A model generated the notes under the pieces. The model worked only from the letters and a program-made list of their open reading frames with translations, was not told where the DNA came from and ran no database searches. This document shows, piece by piece, positions 1 to 10,096 of a DNA stretch of 31,808 nt; within the stretch, counting starts at the first letter, position 1, and each line of letters begins with the position of its first letter. This DNA is from Trichomonas tenax (lineage: Eukaryota; Parabasalia; Trichomonadida; Trichomonadidae). Both the position numbers and the translations under genes were made by a program. The DNA lies in NCBI GenBank assembly GCA_023091735.1, contig JALKBU010000587.1, positions 1-31,808 on the forward strand. The letters are read 5' to 3'.

Positions 1-36
1 ACTACTCATAATGAAGTCTTCTTTGGCTTCCAACAT
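1..36 (-). CDS. possible N-terminus of a leftward gene cut by the window edge
   Basis: Read leftward from an ATG at 36, twelve codons remain open to the window edge and give MLEAKEDFIMSS, with ordinary codon use. The same bases are also open on the + strand (2-118, with an ATG at 11), so strand is undecided. Nothing here identifies a family. It is listed only because the texture is more coding-like than the AT-rich spacer that follows. Confidence 0.25.
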   Translation of the reverse strand, partial: MLEAKEDFIMSS

Positions 37-868
37 TGAGTTCAATCCATTTCAACCTATTGACACTTTTCCATTTTTTCCCGCAAACACGTCACTTTCC
101 TTTATTTTGACATTCTGACTTTACATGACAAAAATAAGTTGCCTGTCAGAAAAGCACGTTGTTCTATTTTGTCCCAGTCCCTACCTGAGAACAATGGACC
201 TCAGGACACTTTTTCACTTTTTCGAAAAATGTAGATTATTCTTTGTTTTTCGGCATAAAATTATGAAAATAAAAAATAAAAATAGTTTTCATTCCTTATA
301 AAATTTCATATTAATTTGTCTCAGAATCTCATGTGGCGATTTGCTTGATATTTCGTATATATAATGTACATACTATTACTAATCAAATAGTCTGATTTTT
401 ATTCAAAAATCAAATTTACTGTACGTTAAGCCACGTCAGTATATTTCCAAAACAAAATTCACAAATGTTTCACCTGACTTCATATTGATGTGCAGATTAA
501 TATTTCACTGTTTTCATTTTGTATTTATTTCAATTGAAAACAATAGACCATTTTTAATCAATAAATATTGATATGTGGTGTATACAGATGATTTTTATCT
601 AATGATTATCAATTTTTGTTAGGGTTTTGCTTTATTTTTTCAGAGCCCTATTCGATAATAATTATGCCTAATTTTGTGATATCTACAATTTCCACATGAA
701 ACTGCAGTGATAGGAGTTACAACTTTGCATATTTTGAGGGAGACATTGAAAATTGAGAGAAACCGCAATTCCCTCTCAACAGAGGCGTTAGAAATTTGAC
801 AGGGGTATCACCAGGATTTGAATACTGTTACGGGAAAATTGAGAAGAGAGGTAAAGGTGACATTGATT
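37..868. other. intergenic spacer upstream of the first Myb gene
   Basis: AT-rich spacer with no credible gene. It contains one copy of the recurrent motif (TTTACATGACA at 120-130) and a short inverted repeat, CCTGAG/CTCAGG at 184-189 and 200-205. No tRNA-like A and B boxes were recognised. The promoter of the Myb gene at 869 should lie in its right-hand part, but no initiator matching the T. vaginalis consensus TCAyTw stands out next to the start codon. Confidence 0.6.
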
Positions 869-1384
869 ATGTTAGCGAAGAGTTCATTGAGTGTTAATGA
901 AAAGCCGACACAATACAGGACATTATTCACGGAAGAAGAGGACAGATTGCTGAGGAAGCTCGTAGAACAGTATGGAGAGAATCAGTGGGAATATTTGAGT
1001 AGACAGATCGGAACTAGATCGTCTAGACAGTGCAGAGAGAGGTGGACTAACTACCTCAGCCCGAGATTGTCACAGGGACCATGGAGCAAGGAAGAGGATA
1101 AGCTTCTTTTCCATAAAGTTAAGAAGTATGGTAAAAAATGGGAATTATTAGTTAGGTTCTTCCCAACAAGATCGAGGAACAATATCAAGAACAGGTATAA
1201 TACTATCGTTAGGAAAGGAACAGGTCTTGGCTTAGAAGTCGGAACTGTTGAGGGTTTCATCCTCTCTGCTGAACGTGTAGAATCACGCAACAGACAAGCA
1301 ACAAGTAGCAAGAAGGATCTTACACTGAGTTTGCCTCAGATTAATCCTATAGGGAAGTATTCAATTCAGAATTTCCTCATTTAA
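869..1384 (+). CDS. small R2R3 Myb-like DNA-binding protein
   Basis: A 171-residue protein made almost entirely of two Myb/SANT repeats, so probably a sequence-specific nuclear DNA-binding protein. Repeat 1 spans about residues 18-64 with F20, W40 and W59 in the three core aromatic positions (the first Trp replaced by Phe). Repeat 2 spans about 68-116 with W72, W91 and Y110 (the last Trp replaced by Tyr). The recognition helices contain RSSRQCRERW and RSRNNIKNRY. The frame is open further upstream to a TTG at 818, but the first ATG is at 869 and leaves both repeats whole, so it is chosen. The tail after residue 117 is short and polar. Trichomonads have many such Mybs, and in T. vaginalis several regulate transcription of particular genes; the target here is unknown. 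Confidence 0.88.
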   Translation: MLAKSSLSVNEKPTQYRTLFTEEEDRLLRKLVEQYGENQWEYLSRQIGTRSSRQCRERWTNYLSPRLSQGPWSKEEDKLLFHKVKKYGKKWELLVRFFPTRSRNNIKNRYNTIVRKGTGLGLEVGTVEGFILSAERVESRNRQATSSKKDLTLSLPQINPIGKYSIQNFLI

Positions 1385-2469
1385 GGATTGTATAGAAAAG
1401 ATCCACTATTTAGCGCGTTGTAATATTATCGGTAAACACTTTTGTTTTGTCTAATCTTTAATCGAATCTTTCTTGCAATATTTAATATTTTATAATTTAC
1501 GCATCACATTAAGCTAAGTTGCGTATCATACTGCCCAATTTGAATATATGTAATATATAATGTCTCAACAAAACAGGAGCGTTTTTTAAATATTGGAATA
1601 ATATCATTGATCAACAATTGCAAGTCCTGATAAGTGGTTCCAATATTAAATCATATGTTGAATTTATTTATATGATTGATAGGCACTACTTTAGATTCCA
1701 TAATTTGAAAAAAAATCTTCTGTGGTTAATACATAAAAAGATGATGATTCCAATATCCTCCTATACGATTATTGTAATAATCTACGAGTACGATGATCAA
1801 ATAAAAACTCTCATTTCGAAGATTTCCTATTTAAAGCTGGATGACTTCAATATAAGCATACGATAATGTAGTTAATATAATTGTGAGTTCAAAATAACCT
1901 AAAAGCAATACTTCTCGATAAAATTTTTGATATTAATCCCAGCCTTTGGCTTTTGCCACTATAATTGCCAGTTCGATTATAATCCAAACAAATGTGATAT
2001 ATATATTTTTAATTCTGGAATAGGGCAATAAGCATATTTTGTGGTGAATAATATAGTGGTAAACTGATGGCATGTTCGACTTTTTTTATTTTCATTGATA
2101 ACTGTTTATTTAGGGAGTTCAACCTTAATAATCTAATAGATATGAGAACAACGCTAATTGAAAGTGGTCCAATCACGAACCCCTCCGTTTTATACATAAT
2201 ATTCAAAAAATATAATTTTTTTCTATGAAATGCGAATATAAGCTCATGGAACCTAATAAATCATCGAATAGAAGCTCATGGTGCGTTAACAGTGGATTTA
2301 TTAGAATAATATTTTGGTGTGACAAAATACATCTTGAATCTAACTTAATAGCAATCAAATATATGCAATTTCATATCTTATATATTAATGTTTGCCATTC
2401 CAATGTGATGAAGCGAGGTTCATAATAGAAATTTTGATGATATTCAAGTTATCCTTAAAAGACCCGTAA

Positions 2470-2506
2470 TATGTGCACCACTTTTCGAAGCTTTATGATG
2501 CACATA
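2470..2506. repeat. inverted repeat, 8-bp perfect arms
   Basis: TATGTGCA at 2470-2477 and its exact reverse complement TGCACATA at 2499-2506 enclose 21 nt. Alone it is only slightly above chance in this AT-rich DNA. It is noted because another foldback follows 44 bp later. Confidence 0.5.
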
Positions 2507-2549
2507 AGCATACTGTATATTTGAACCTTTTATTTCAGAAAATTCTGAC

Positions 2550-2620
2550 AATATGCGAAAGAATGGAACGATATGAGCTGTACACAGCCCGCTATGTGTG
2601 CAATAGTTAGTTCGCATATT
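2550..2620. repeat. nested inverted repeat
   Basis: Outer arms AATATGCGAA (2550-2559) and TTCGCATATT (2611-2620) are exact reverse complements. Inside them TACACA and TGTGTG form a second short stem around an 8-nt loop. The nested arrangement allows a branched RNA hairpin or a DNA cruciform. No function can be read from it. Confidence 0.5.
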
Positions 2621-2887
2621 CTAGCCACACAAGCATTTGCGAAATCTCATTAGTTTATATGATAAACTGTCTTATAACAGCAATATGAAAATCCAAAACT
2701 TCTGCTGCATTTGCTGCATAAATTTTATGGAAAAATTGCTGCTTTATTCATGTCAAATAGCATGAGAAGACATTATTAAGCATAATTTATTCATTGACAT
2801 AAATCTATAATAGGAATTGACATTGCAAAAATTACGAAAATAATGTAGTTGAACTTCTCAAGAATGTTTAATGTGTCAAAAATGGCA

Positions 2888-2920
2888 TTTACATGTCAGT
2901 AAAATGTTATTTACGTGTCA
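2888..2920 (+). promoter_or_regulatory. paired copies of the recurrent TTTACATGTCA motif
   Basis: TTTACATGTCA (2888-2898) and TTTACGTGTCA (2910-2920) lie 22 bp apart, about two helical turns, and 73-105 bp before the ATG at 2993. Related TGACAT words at 2795 and 2818 (23 bp apart) precede them. The same motif family recurs in other spacers of the window, which suggests a protein-binding site; that role is inferred. Confidence 0.45.
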
Positions 2921-2992
2921 AGAAAATTGCTTGGCAAAATATTTGTAAAATTCCCCTAATTATCAAAATAAAGCCCTGCAATAAGTCAAAAA

Positions 2993-3310
2993 ATGAGAAG
3001 ATCGGGAGCAGCAGCGTATGCGTGGGAAAAGAACGAACAACAGCAGCTCCAAAACGAGGGCACGGGTACTCCCGACACATCTAAGCACGAATGGAGAGAA
3101 AATCAAATGAGAGAAAGTTTAGCAACGATTTTACTCCTTCCAGGCTTTTTGGCCTATCAGTCTATGGGTCTCTCTCAGCCGGAAATCGTCACAAAGACGC
3201 AAATTATCGACAGAATGGTCCAGCCATGCGGCCCGGAACCTCCATCGCCTGTCGACGATATGATCAAACGCGCGAAAGAGATTCTGCAGAAAGAGAAGTC
3301 GAAAGATTAA
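2993..3310 (+). CDS. small conserved-looking protein of unknown function
   Basis: A 105-residue open frame with an ATG start and a base composition clearly richer in G+C than the surrounding spacer, which supports real coding. The N-terminal third is polar and Gln-rich. A hydrophobic stretch, ATILLLPGFLAY, lies at about residues 44-55, too short for a certain membrane span. Then comes a Pro-rich turn (CGPEPPSPVDD) and a charged helical C-terminus ending KEILQKEKSKD. I do not recognise the family. Two overlapping frames (2893-3084 and 3091-3423) are open but lack this composition. The gene ends 220 bp from the convergent end of Pol epsilon, and a pair of the recurrent 11-bp motif sits just upstream. 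Confidence 0.6.
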   Translation: MRRSGAAAYAWEKNEQQQLQNEGTGTPDTSKHEWRENQMRESLATILLLPGFLAYQSMGLSQPEIVTKTQIIDRMVQPCGPEPPSPVDDMIKRAKEILQKEKSKD

Positions 3311-3530
3311 GGAAAATTAGATTTGACTTTAATTTTGATCAACAATTATCACTTTTTCCATTGTGTTATTACATTATCAGCTCAGTACATTACAGGTTCG
3401 CTACTTTTAATGTTCAATTTTAACATTTCATAACATTTGAAATTTTGAAATTGATCTAATTCTGATAATATACCGATAAATCGTTATAATCCGTGTTGTT
3501 ATTTAAAAATAAATTTATAATTTTTACATA

Positions 3531-6500
3531 TTATTTTGTATATTCTAATATATAAGATATTGTTTCGCCAAGCTTGTCCAAACCTATTTCTTTGGCCGCA
3601 ACGATGACAGTTTGCAAGTACTCGTTGATATTTTGCTTCGAAACAGTAACATCGAGTGCTCCGCCATCGTCTTTGCAAGATTGCGGCATCTTTCTGTGCG
3701 CGACGTGTTTCTTGGCGCACGCCAAATCCTGCAACTGGTACTGCTCGACTTTGCGTGAAACTTCTTCGAATATCCATCTCTCTATGATCTCCGTGTCGTA
3801 GACAGCCTTGCAAATCGGGCACATGAAGTTTCCTTTGAGGCATTCTTTGTCTCTGAGGATGTCGATGTTTGTCGTGTGCAAACAATGCTTGCACAGGACT
3901 GAAGGGATGTAGAGGTGGAGCGCTGGATCAACGAATCTCGTTCTTGGGTCGTGATCTGAGATTCCGTGGATCAGCAAAACTTGTCGACGCGAGTTGAGGA
4001 TCAAGTTTCTGAGATACGCTTCTCCCTTTCCGTCTGGAATTGGAACACCGCAGTTCTCTGAGTTTAGATTGTCCAGCGCGTGGAAGATAGTGTTGATGAT
4101 GACTAAAGCATCGCTCTTCGTGATGTCTTTAGGCGTCCTGAGAGGATGCTGGAAAACTGTGTTGAAGTTGTTTTCGACTTTCATGAGTTGTCCGAACTTG
4201 TAGAGAATCTCGTTTGCTTCTGTCGTGAAGAAGTCATAAATGTTGTCGGATCTGAGGAGTTTCTTGAAGAAGTTTTCGAGCTCCTTTCTGAGCGTTTCGT
4301 TGATCAAATTGGAGATGTTCCACTCGTATACATCATGTCCATCCTCGGTGATTGTCTGGTGGTTGTATGGATCGATCCAAACGAGTTTCTCGTATGTTGT
4401 GATTGGCAAAAAGTCAACGCGTGACGTCATCTGGTTGTTGTTGATTGCGTCGATCGCTGATCTCAACGGGAACTCTCCATTGTTAACCAAGATCCTCGAG
4501 TGGTCAGCGTAGATGACAGGGATGTGCTGCTCTTCGAACTTTGAAACTAACTCGTTGAAGACTGTATTGAGGAGAAGCTGGTAAACAGAGTGGATTGCTG
4601 GATCGTAGAAGACGGACTGCGAGTTGCAGAGCCACGTTCCGATCTGCGCCGACATCTGCGAGAGAATGTTCTTCTCATCACCGCAGCGCTTGATGAGGTT
4701 TGCGAGGAAGATGGAAAGAAGTTGAAAGACATCTTCTGTGACAGAAAGTGCATCAGCTGTTGGATTGACAGAGAAGTCGTTCGCTGACGGAGCTTGGTGA
4801 GCAGGAAGGAATCTGTCAAATAGAGCCTGGCCTTCGATGACTGCTGAAACGCCGAGATAAACAACTCTGATGTCTGCGCAGTGTGACAGATATGTTCCCG
4901 GTCTGTTGACCATCAGCATTTTGTGTGGATCTCCTGGCATCGTGATCAGCTGGTTTGAATAAGCGCCGCCGATATCCGGTTCGGCACTCTCGGAATACCA
5001 CATGATGTAATCTCTGTTGATGAGCTCTCTGGCGAAGACTAAGTCGAGAGCGGCCATGCAGTAGTCCTCTGTGATGTTGCCGAGCGGTGTCTGAAGGAGT
5101 GCTGAGTAATCCAGCTTCTGCTGTATGCTGGAGTTGAGTTGGATGAATCTCGTCGTGAAGTGCTTGAAGGCGAAATCATGCCACTGCATGTGGACTTCGT
5201 CGTCTTCGCTTGATTCAAGATTGTCGTCTGAGTGCATGAAGTCGAGTGTGATAATTGGATACTGGTGTAAGGAAACAATGCCGAGGGCACCAACAAGTTG
5301 ATCGAAGTTCAAGTGGCTCTGGAGATAAACGATTGTATTGTCCGAAGCTCCGATCTTCAGGATCGCTTCGTGCAAAGCTTTAGATGCGTAGTGGATCTTC
5401 GTGAATGTCTTCACGATGTACTTCGAAAGAGTGACGACGCCTGTTGTGTCTTCTAAGGCATCGAGAGCGGCGTTTTGGAATGGATGAAGTGATGGAGCTG
5501 AAATTTCAACACTGCGCTTTGAGAAAACGAAAACTTGCGCTTCTGCTGTCTTTGCGTTCGCTGGAAGATTGACTAGTGCGAGGAGACCTCTTCCGTGTGA
5601 ATAGCAAGAGTAGATGTAGATTTTGTTGAGTGAGTACAGCTCAGGAAGCATCAAACGCTTTGGCTCCTTGAGATCAGTGAGCTTTAATGTGCTCTTCTTC
5701 GAGGCGATGACGGAGTTCTTGATTGAGCAGAGAGCTCTGAAGAGAGGCGTAACTTGGGTCTCGTAGACGCCTTTGATGCCTGCTGTGTTGAATGAGCTCG
5801 AGAACTCAGCCTTGTGTTCTAAGAATTCTTCTTCTGTGAGAGTGAACTGAGTGATGACTTCAGGCTTCAATCTGTGCGGAAGATGTTTCTTGACAATCTT
5901 GACTTTGTCCTTCAACTCGCGCTGGAAGAACTCCGCCGATTGCTTTGTGGAGTTGATGTAGAAGATCCTCGGAACAGAAATTTCGAGCTTCTTAAGCATC
6001 TTCGCGGATGTCTGAACGAAAACGCTGACTTTTCCTGGCTCTGATGATTTCCTGATCTCGATGACTCTCCACTCCTGGAAGTTCTTCTGTGGAGCGATCG
6101 AAGAAGCGATGCTTGTGCGTGTTGAGCGCCACTTCTTCTTCGCTTCGAGAAGGACGAGTTGATACTCAGTCAAGTTTTCTGTCTCGCGATGATACTTCGG
6201 ACGTTCGATTCTCTCACGAGCGATTGGTGCTGACGTAAAATCGATCTTCGTTTGGCCTTTCTGCAGAGCTTCTTCCTTCTGCCTCTTGATGACCCAATCA
6301 GGAGGTGGAACGTTGAAGTTGTTGAGCTTGATTCCTTGGATGAGAGAAGGAATGACCAAAATCTTCTGTATGGCACCGTAGAATCTCTGTGTGTAGTAAT
6401 CCCAGTCAACGATGTCTCTGAAGTCCGGAGACTTAATGTTTGAGTCCTGGCACCACTTCTGGAGATAAGAAACGATGTTATCGACGGAGTCGTGGAAGAT

Positions 6501-9479
6501 AATGACTGGAATTGATCTCAAAGCGACGGACGCAGATGCTGGTAAACGAGAAATGATGTATTCGCACTTGAGTGAACGAGAGTTCAAAATGGAGTCACCT
6601 AAGACTTCTGCGAGACGCTTCGCTGTTGTTGAAGCTGTTGACTTTCTGTCGCCGTACTCTGTGAGAGACTTTGACATTGTCGAAGACTCACTCAAGAGAT
6701 CGAGCAGCTCGTTATCATCGATTGTGCGTCCGTGTGTTGTGAGGACACTCAAATATTGTCTGCAGACGTCAGCAACGTGATCATAAACTTCCTGTCTCGT
6801 GTGTCCATACATGTAGGAGTCGAAAACATCCTTCTGGAGCATCTTAATCATCTTCCATTCACCTCTTCTCTTGATCTCGAAGCCCTTAAGTTCAGTGATC
6901 TTTCCGTTCTTATCGAAGACGGCGTATCTCTTCTTGAGCTTCTTGCCTTCTTCTCTAGCAGCAGGAAGGAACATGGCGTGATATGGGCCATCTGGCTCGA
7001 AGAAGATTGAGTTCTCCTTGTGGACTCTGTAGACGTCATCGGTCAATGTTGCGCCTTTCTGGACCAACGTGTGATATTGGCGATTTGCGAATCCATTGTC
7101 GACGTTTTCGTTGAGCATCGAACATGGGAAGTTGAAGAACTTCTGTTCTCCGTTCTTCATGATGAATGTCTGCTTCATCGGGAATGTGTCCGGAAGAGCG
7201 CACCAAATGCCATCTGTATCCAACTCAAGAGGCCTTCCGAGACCGGTGATGATGGCACGCGTTTGCTTGATGATTGTGGCACCTGTGTTCGTAACGACGC
7301 CGGCCATTTCCATGGACCGCCATCTGGCGGCGGCTCTCATGACGTAGCCGTAGAAAGAGTTGAGAATGGCTTTGTGAGCGAGCTGAAGAGAATCGTTGAG
7401 TGTAATCATCTTCTTCGCGTATTCTTTCTCTGAAGGAGTCTTTGCGCCTGCGAGCATCTTGTTGAAGAACTTCACTTTGTCTTTGTAGACGTATCTTCTG
7501 TCTCTGAACGCTCTGACTGTTTCAATATAGAAGTCGTTCGCCTTCATGCAGATGATGGATGTCTTCATGATCTCTTTCTCGATCTTTGGCTTTTGGTAAT
7601 GCTTCTTGCAGAAGTGCGTCAATCTCTGCTTGAATATCTTTGCCTGGTCCTGCGTTGAAAGCTTGTACCAGCTCTCTCCGTTGTGTGTTTCTGTTTCCAG
7701 CTGTTTGATGATTGCGCTGTTTTCCTTCGCTGTTGAAGGGAACCACTCGCCACGCCAGATCCACTGCATCTTGCGCTGGCACTGGTCGCCTCTCATTGTG
7801 CACTTGGAGCAGAAGTCTTCTGTGACAATGGCTGTTGGCTGAAGTCTGTTTGTAAGGATGATGTTTGGATACATAGCAGCAACATCCAAGTGCATGATGA
7901 TTGGAGAGACGCTTCTGTGTGGTCTGTCTCTCAAATCCCCTAAAGCAGCAATGATGTTGTGCTTGACTTCTTCCAAGTTCTGGACATCCTCCGCCTTAAC
8001 TTTCAGCTCAGTGTTCAGAACGAAATTGAAGATTCTCGGAACTCTGTTGATGATATCCTGGTACTGCTCTGAATTGACATTGAACTCTGTTGGAATATCA
8101 TCTCTGAAGATGCCTGATTCGATAGCTTCAACACGTCCTCCTGAATATGTCTCTGAGATCAAAACGTGTCCTTCGTGTTCCTTCATCTCGTCGTTTGTTG
8201 TCTTGTTGGGGAAGAAAATGTTGCCTTTGTAGGCTTCTGACATCAGAAGACTCTCGCAGAGTGTGCCTGTGCCTCTTCTCAAGCAGTCGTCTGGATTAAG
8301 AGGAATGATTGTACTCAATGAGAAAATGAAGCCGTGAATGAATTTCTCGTACAAATAATATGTCGCATAAGCATCGGAAACAGAGTAGTTCGCCAGTCTC
8401 TGAGGATCTTCCATACCTAGAGGACAGATATCTTCAGGATCGAGTTCGAGTGGGTTGTAATTTAGCTTCGCTTTCGTGACGGCTTTGAGGCCCTGAGAAC
8501 CAGCAGGAAGATAAGAGTCGCGCTGGACCCAATGGAAGCAATCGATGTGCGGTGCATAGTTGGAGATGAACTGGTCATTGAACTTGCTGAAACCGATCTC
8601 GTCGAACATTGATAAGTTCAAAATTCTTGCACGTTCTTGGATGAATTCCCAATCGAAGAAATCGCCGTTGAATGTGACGAAAATGTGCGGCTTGACTTCA
8701 CGGATGTGGTTGAACCATCCCTTGAGCATTTCGCGCTCATTTGGATAGTTTGTGACGTGAAATTCGCAAAAATATTCAGGAAGTGGAGAATACTCGAAAC
8801 TTTCAATTTCTTCAGAGAACCACTCGCGGTTGATGACAAGGTAACCTGTGCTATCGAGCATATAAGAAATCATCATGATTTGATCTGTTTCTGTATTTGG
8901 GAATTGCAAAGGCTGTTTGGAACACTCTATATCGAATGCAAGGATACGTGGTGTCGGACCTGGGCGTTCTTGGTCATCTTCTTTAGCTTCGAGTGTGATA
9001 TTCGGATTTCCATCGATATTGTCGATGTTATACCAACGTCCGACTCTTATATTCATGTCAATGCAAAAACGCTCATAGTATTGGACGTCGCACTCACGTA
9101 ATTCGGCTTTTGTGCGTGATAATTCACCACGCACTTTGACTAAGTCTTTGACTGTAGCGAAAACCAATTTGACGGCAGTTCTCGTGCCTTCTAATGTTCC
9201 GATATCGAGTTTCTGAATATATTCAATTCTTCGAACTTGTTTGTGATCATTGTAGTCTGTTATTTTGTCGTATGGCATCATAACGTAGAAATACGGTTCG
9301 TATATTTTGTTGATTCTAAATGTGCTTCCATCAGATCTCATAAAGTACAAAATTACAGCGGAAAAGTCTGTATCTGAGTCTTCTGGACGCACTGTTGTCG
9401 GAAGAATGTTGATCAACCAACCGTTTAGGTGATCAAACTCTTTAATTAAAGGATACCAAAAATCAGTTCTATCATTCAT
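3531..9479 (-). CDS. POL2/POLE: DNA polymerase epsilon catalytic subunit
   Basis: Leading-strand replicative B-family DNA polymerase with proofreading, 1982 residues in one uninterrupted frame; family members are usually about 2,200-2,300. The exonuclease domain has FDIEC (D183, E185), NGDFFDWEF (D273) and YSVSDA (D369), so proofreading should be active. Polymerase motifs follow: LDVAAMYPNI (531-540), LNSFYGY (706-712) and DTDG (754-757). Within the catalytic core C557, C560, C567 and C624 match the cysteines reported to hold an Fe-S cluster in yeast Pol epsilon. The long second half is the inactive polymerase-like region typical of this subunit. Near the end C1863, C1866, C1887 and C1890 form the first zinc site. 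The second site is atypical: C1921 and C1935 remain, but the two expected partner cysteines are K1924 and D1937, with H1925 and H1928 nearby. Codon use is GC-richer than the spacers, as expected of a well-expressed gene. Confidence 0.97.
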   Translation of the reverse strand: MNDRTDFWYPLIKEFDHLNGWLINILPTTVRPEDSDTDFSAVILYFMRSDGSTFRINKIYEPYFYVMMPYDKITDYNDHKQVRRIEYIQKLDIGTLEGTRTAVKLVFATVKDLVKVRGELSRTKAELRECDVQYYERFCIDMNIRVGRWYNIDNIDGNPNITLEAKEDDQERPGPTPRILAFDIECSKQPLQFPNTETDQIMMISYMLDSTGYLVINREWFSEEIESFEYSPLPEYFCEFHVTNYPNEREMLKGWFNHIREVKPHIFVTFNGDFFDWEFIQERARILNLSMFDEIGFSKFNDQFISNYAPHIDCFHWVQRDSYLPAGSQGLKAVTKAKLNYNPLELDPEDICPLGMEDPQRLANYSVSDAYATYYLYEKFIHGFIFSLSTIIPLNPDDCLRRGTGTLCESLLMSEAYKGNIFFPNKTTNDEMKEHEGHVLISETYSGGRVEAIESGIFRDDIPTEFNVNSEQYQDIINRVPRIFNFVLNTELKVKAEDVQNLEEVKHNIIAALGDLRDRPHRSVSPIIMHLDVAAMYPNIILTNRLQPTAIVTEDFCSKCTMRGDQCQRKMQWIWRGEWFPSTAKENSAIIKQLETETHNGESWYKLSTQDQAKIFKQRLTHFCKKHYQKPKIEKEIMKTSIICMKANDFYIETVRAFRDRRYVYKDKVKFFNKMLAGAKTPSEKEYAKKMITLNDSLQLAHKAILNSFYGYVMRAAARWRSMEMAGVVTNTGATIIKQTRAIITGLGRPLELDTDGIWCALPDTFPMKQTFIMKNGEQKFFNFPCSMLNENVDNGFANRQYHTLVQKGATLTDDVYRVHKENSIFFEPDGPYHAMFLPAAREEGKKLKKRYAVFDKNGKITELKGFEIKRRGEWKMIKMLQKDVFDSYMYGHTRQEVYDHVADVCRQYLSVLTTHGRTIDDNELLDLLSESSTMSKSLTEYGDRKSTASTTAKRLAEVLGDSILNSRSLKCEYIISRLPASASVALRSIPVIIFHDSVDNIVSYLQKWCQDSNIKSPDFRDIVDWDYYTQRFYGAIQKILVIPSLIQGIKLNNFNVPPPDWVIKRQKEEALQKGQTKIDFTSAPIARERIERPKYHRETENLTEYQLVLLEAKKKWRSTRTSIASSIAPQKNFQEWRVIEIRKSSEPGKVSVFVQTSAKMLKKLEISVPRIFYINSTKQSAEFFQRELKDKVKIVKKHLPHRLKPEVITQFTLTEEEFLEHKAEFSSSFNTAGIKGVYETQVTPLFRALCSIKNSVIASKKSTLKLTDLKEPKRLMLPELYSLNKIYIYSCYSHGRGLLALVNLPANAKTAEAQVFVFSKRSVEISAPSLHPFQNAALDALEDTTGVVTLSKYIVKTFTKIHYASKALHEAILKIGASDNTIVYLQSHLNFDQLVGALGIVSLHQYPIITLDFMHSDDNLESSEDDEVHMQWHDFAFKHFTTRFIQLNSSIQQKLDYSALLQTPLGNITEDYCMAALDLVFARELINRDYIMWYSESAEPDIGGAYSNQLITMPGDPHKMLMVNRPGTYLSHCADIRVVYLGVSAVIEGQALFDRFLPAHQAPSANDFSVNPTADALSVTEDVFQLLSIFLANLIKRCGDEKNILSQMSAQIGTWLCNSQSVFYDPAIHSVYQLLLNTVFNELVSKFEEQHIPVIYADHSRILVNNGEFPLRSAIDAINNNQMTSRVDFLPITTYEKLVWIDPYNHQTITEDGHDVYEWNISNLINETLRKELENFFKKLLRSDNIYDFFTTEANEILYKFGQLMKVENNFNTVFQHPLRTPKDITKSDALVIINTIFHALDNLNSENCGVPIPDGKGEAYLRNLILNSRRQVLLIHGISDHDPRTRFVDPALHLYIPSVLCKHCLHTTNIDILRDKECLKGNFMCPICKAVYDTEIIERWIFEEVSRKVEQYQLQDLACAKKHVAHRKMPQSCKDDGGALDVTVSKQNINEYLQTVIVAAKEIGLDKLGETISYILEYTK

Positions 9480-9502
9480 TTAAATTTGACACTTTAAAAA
9501 TT

Positions 9503-10096
9503 GACAAAATTTTGAAACGAATGTGATACCATATTTTAATCCAAAAAGCAGAATATGTGATTTTTGGAAACGGAAAAGTGAATATTAAAGTGACTTTTGT
9601 CAAGTAAAAATCAAATCTGACAAATAAAAAGTGAATTTTGACTCTCCTCCAATTCATTTTGATTTTATTTATCAATTCGAACTTGTTCTATAATTATTAG
9701 AAAACAAAGTCAGAATTTTTAAACGATTTATTTTGACAAATAAATTTTTTATGTGGCAATTTTGGAAAACAACAAATCATCAAAAGCTCAGATTTTCAAG
9801 GCTCTTTAGCATTTCCTGCAGAGCCGAATGCTTTGTTAATGGTTTTTAATGATTTATGAACGAATATAATAACTGTATAAGCGATAACAGCATGAAATGA
9901 TTTTGACATATAAAATTGTTTTTGACACGAATTATGTTTTATTAACGATTAGAAATAGTTATTGTAGTATATTCTAAAAATAAAAGGTTTGTGTCATATC
10001 GATATTTGATTTGTAAAGTATAAATTTTGACAAATAAATTAGGAAAATAAAAAATGTTGAATAAAAACCGACAAAATTTTTAAACGAATGTGATAC
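9503..10096 (+). repeat. 27-nt direct repeat, one copy near each gene start
   Basis: Copy 1 is 9503-9529 and copy 2 is 10070-10096, 567 bp apart. Both begin GACAAAATTTT and end AAACGAATGTGATAC, and differ at one base (G or T at position 12). Copy 1 lies 24-50 bp upstream of the Pol epsilon start, copy 2 82-108 bp upstream of the CDC14 start. Because both read in the same direction, they face the two divergent genes in opposite orientation. A partial match, AATTTTTAAACGATTT, occurs near 9716. Confidence 0.75.
9598..9628. promoter_or_regulatory. paired 11-bp motif, 20-bp spacing
   Basis: TGTCAAGTAAA (9598-9608) and TGACAAATAAA (9618-9628) start exactly 20 bp apart, 119-149 bp upstream of the Pol epsilon start. 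Read in that gene's direction they are TTTATTTGTCA and TTTACTTGTCA, the same orientation as the pair before the gene at 2993. Regulatory role inferred from recurrence and phasing. Confidence 0.45.

Larger units (their letters stand above)
1385..2992. other. intergenic spacer with small foldbacks
   Basis: About 1.6 kb of AT-rich DNA between two + strand genes. Short open frames at 1618-1866, 2009-2206 and 2225-2425 have low-complexity, AT-driven residues and two lack an ATG start, so none is called. It contains two hairpins (2470-2506 and 2550-2620), a 10-nt direct repeat AAGCTCATGG at 2240-2249 and 2272-2281, and a pair of the recurrent 11-bp motif just before the next gene. Confidence 0.6.

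Noticed and set aside
791..830. TTCAAATCC on the - strand as a tRNA B box
   Set aside because: T-arm and acceptor stems do not pair and no A box is found.
818..868. N-terminal extension of the first Myb from a TTG
   Set aside because: No ATG; eukaryotic translation should begin at 869, which keeps both repeats complete.
1618..1866. 82-codon open frame on +
   Set aside because: Starts at TTG, is AT-driven (Ile, Tyr, Lys, Phe) and matches no family.
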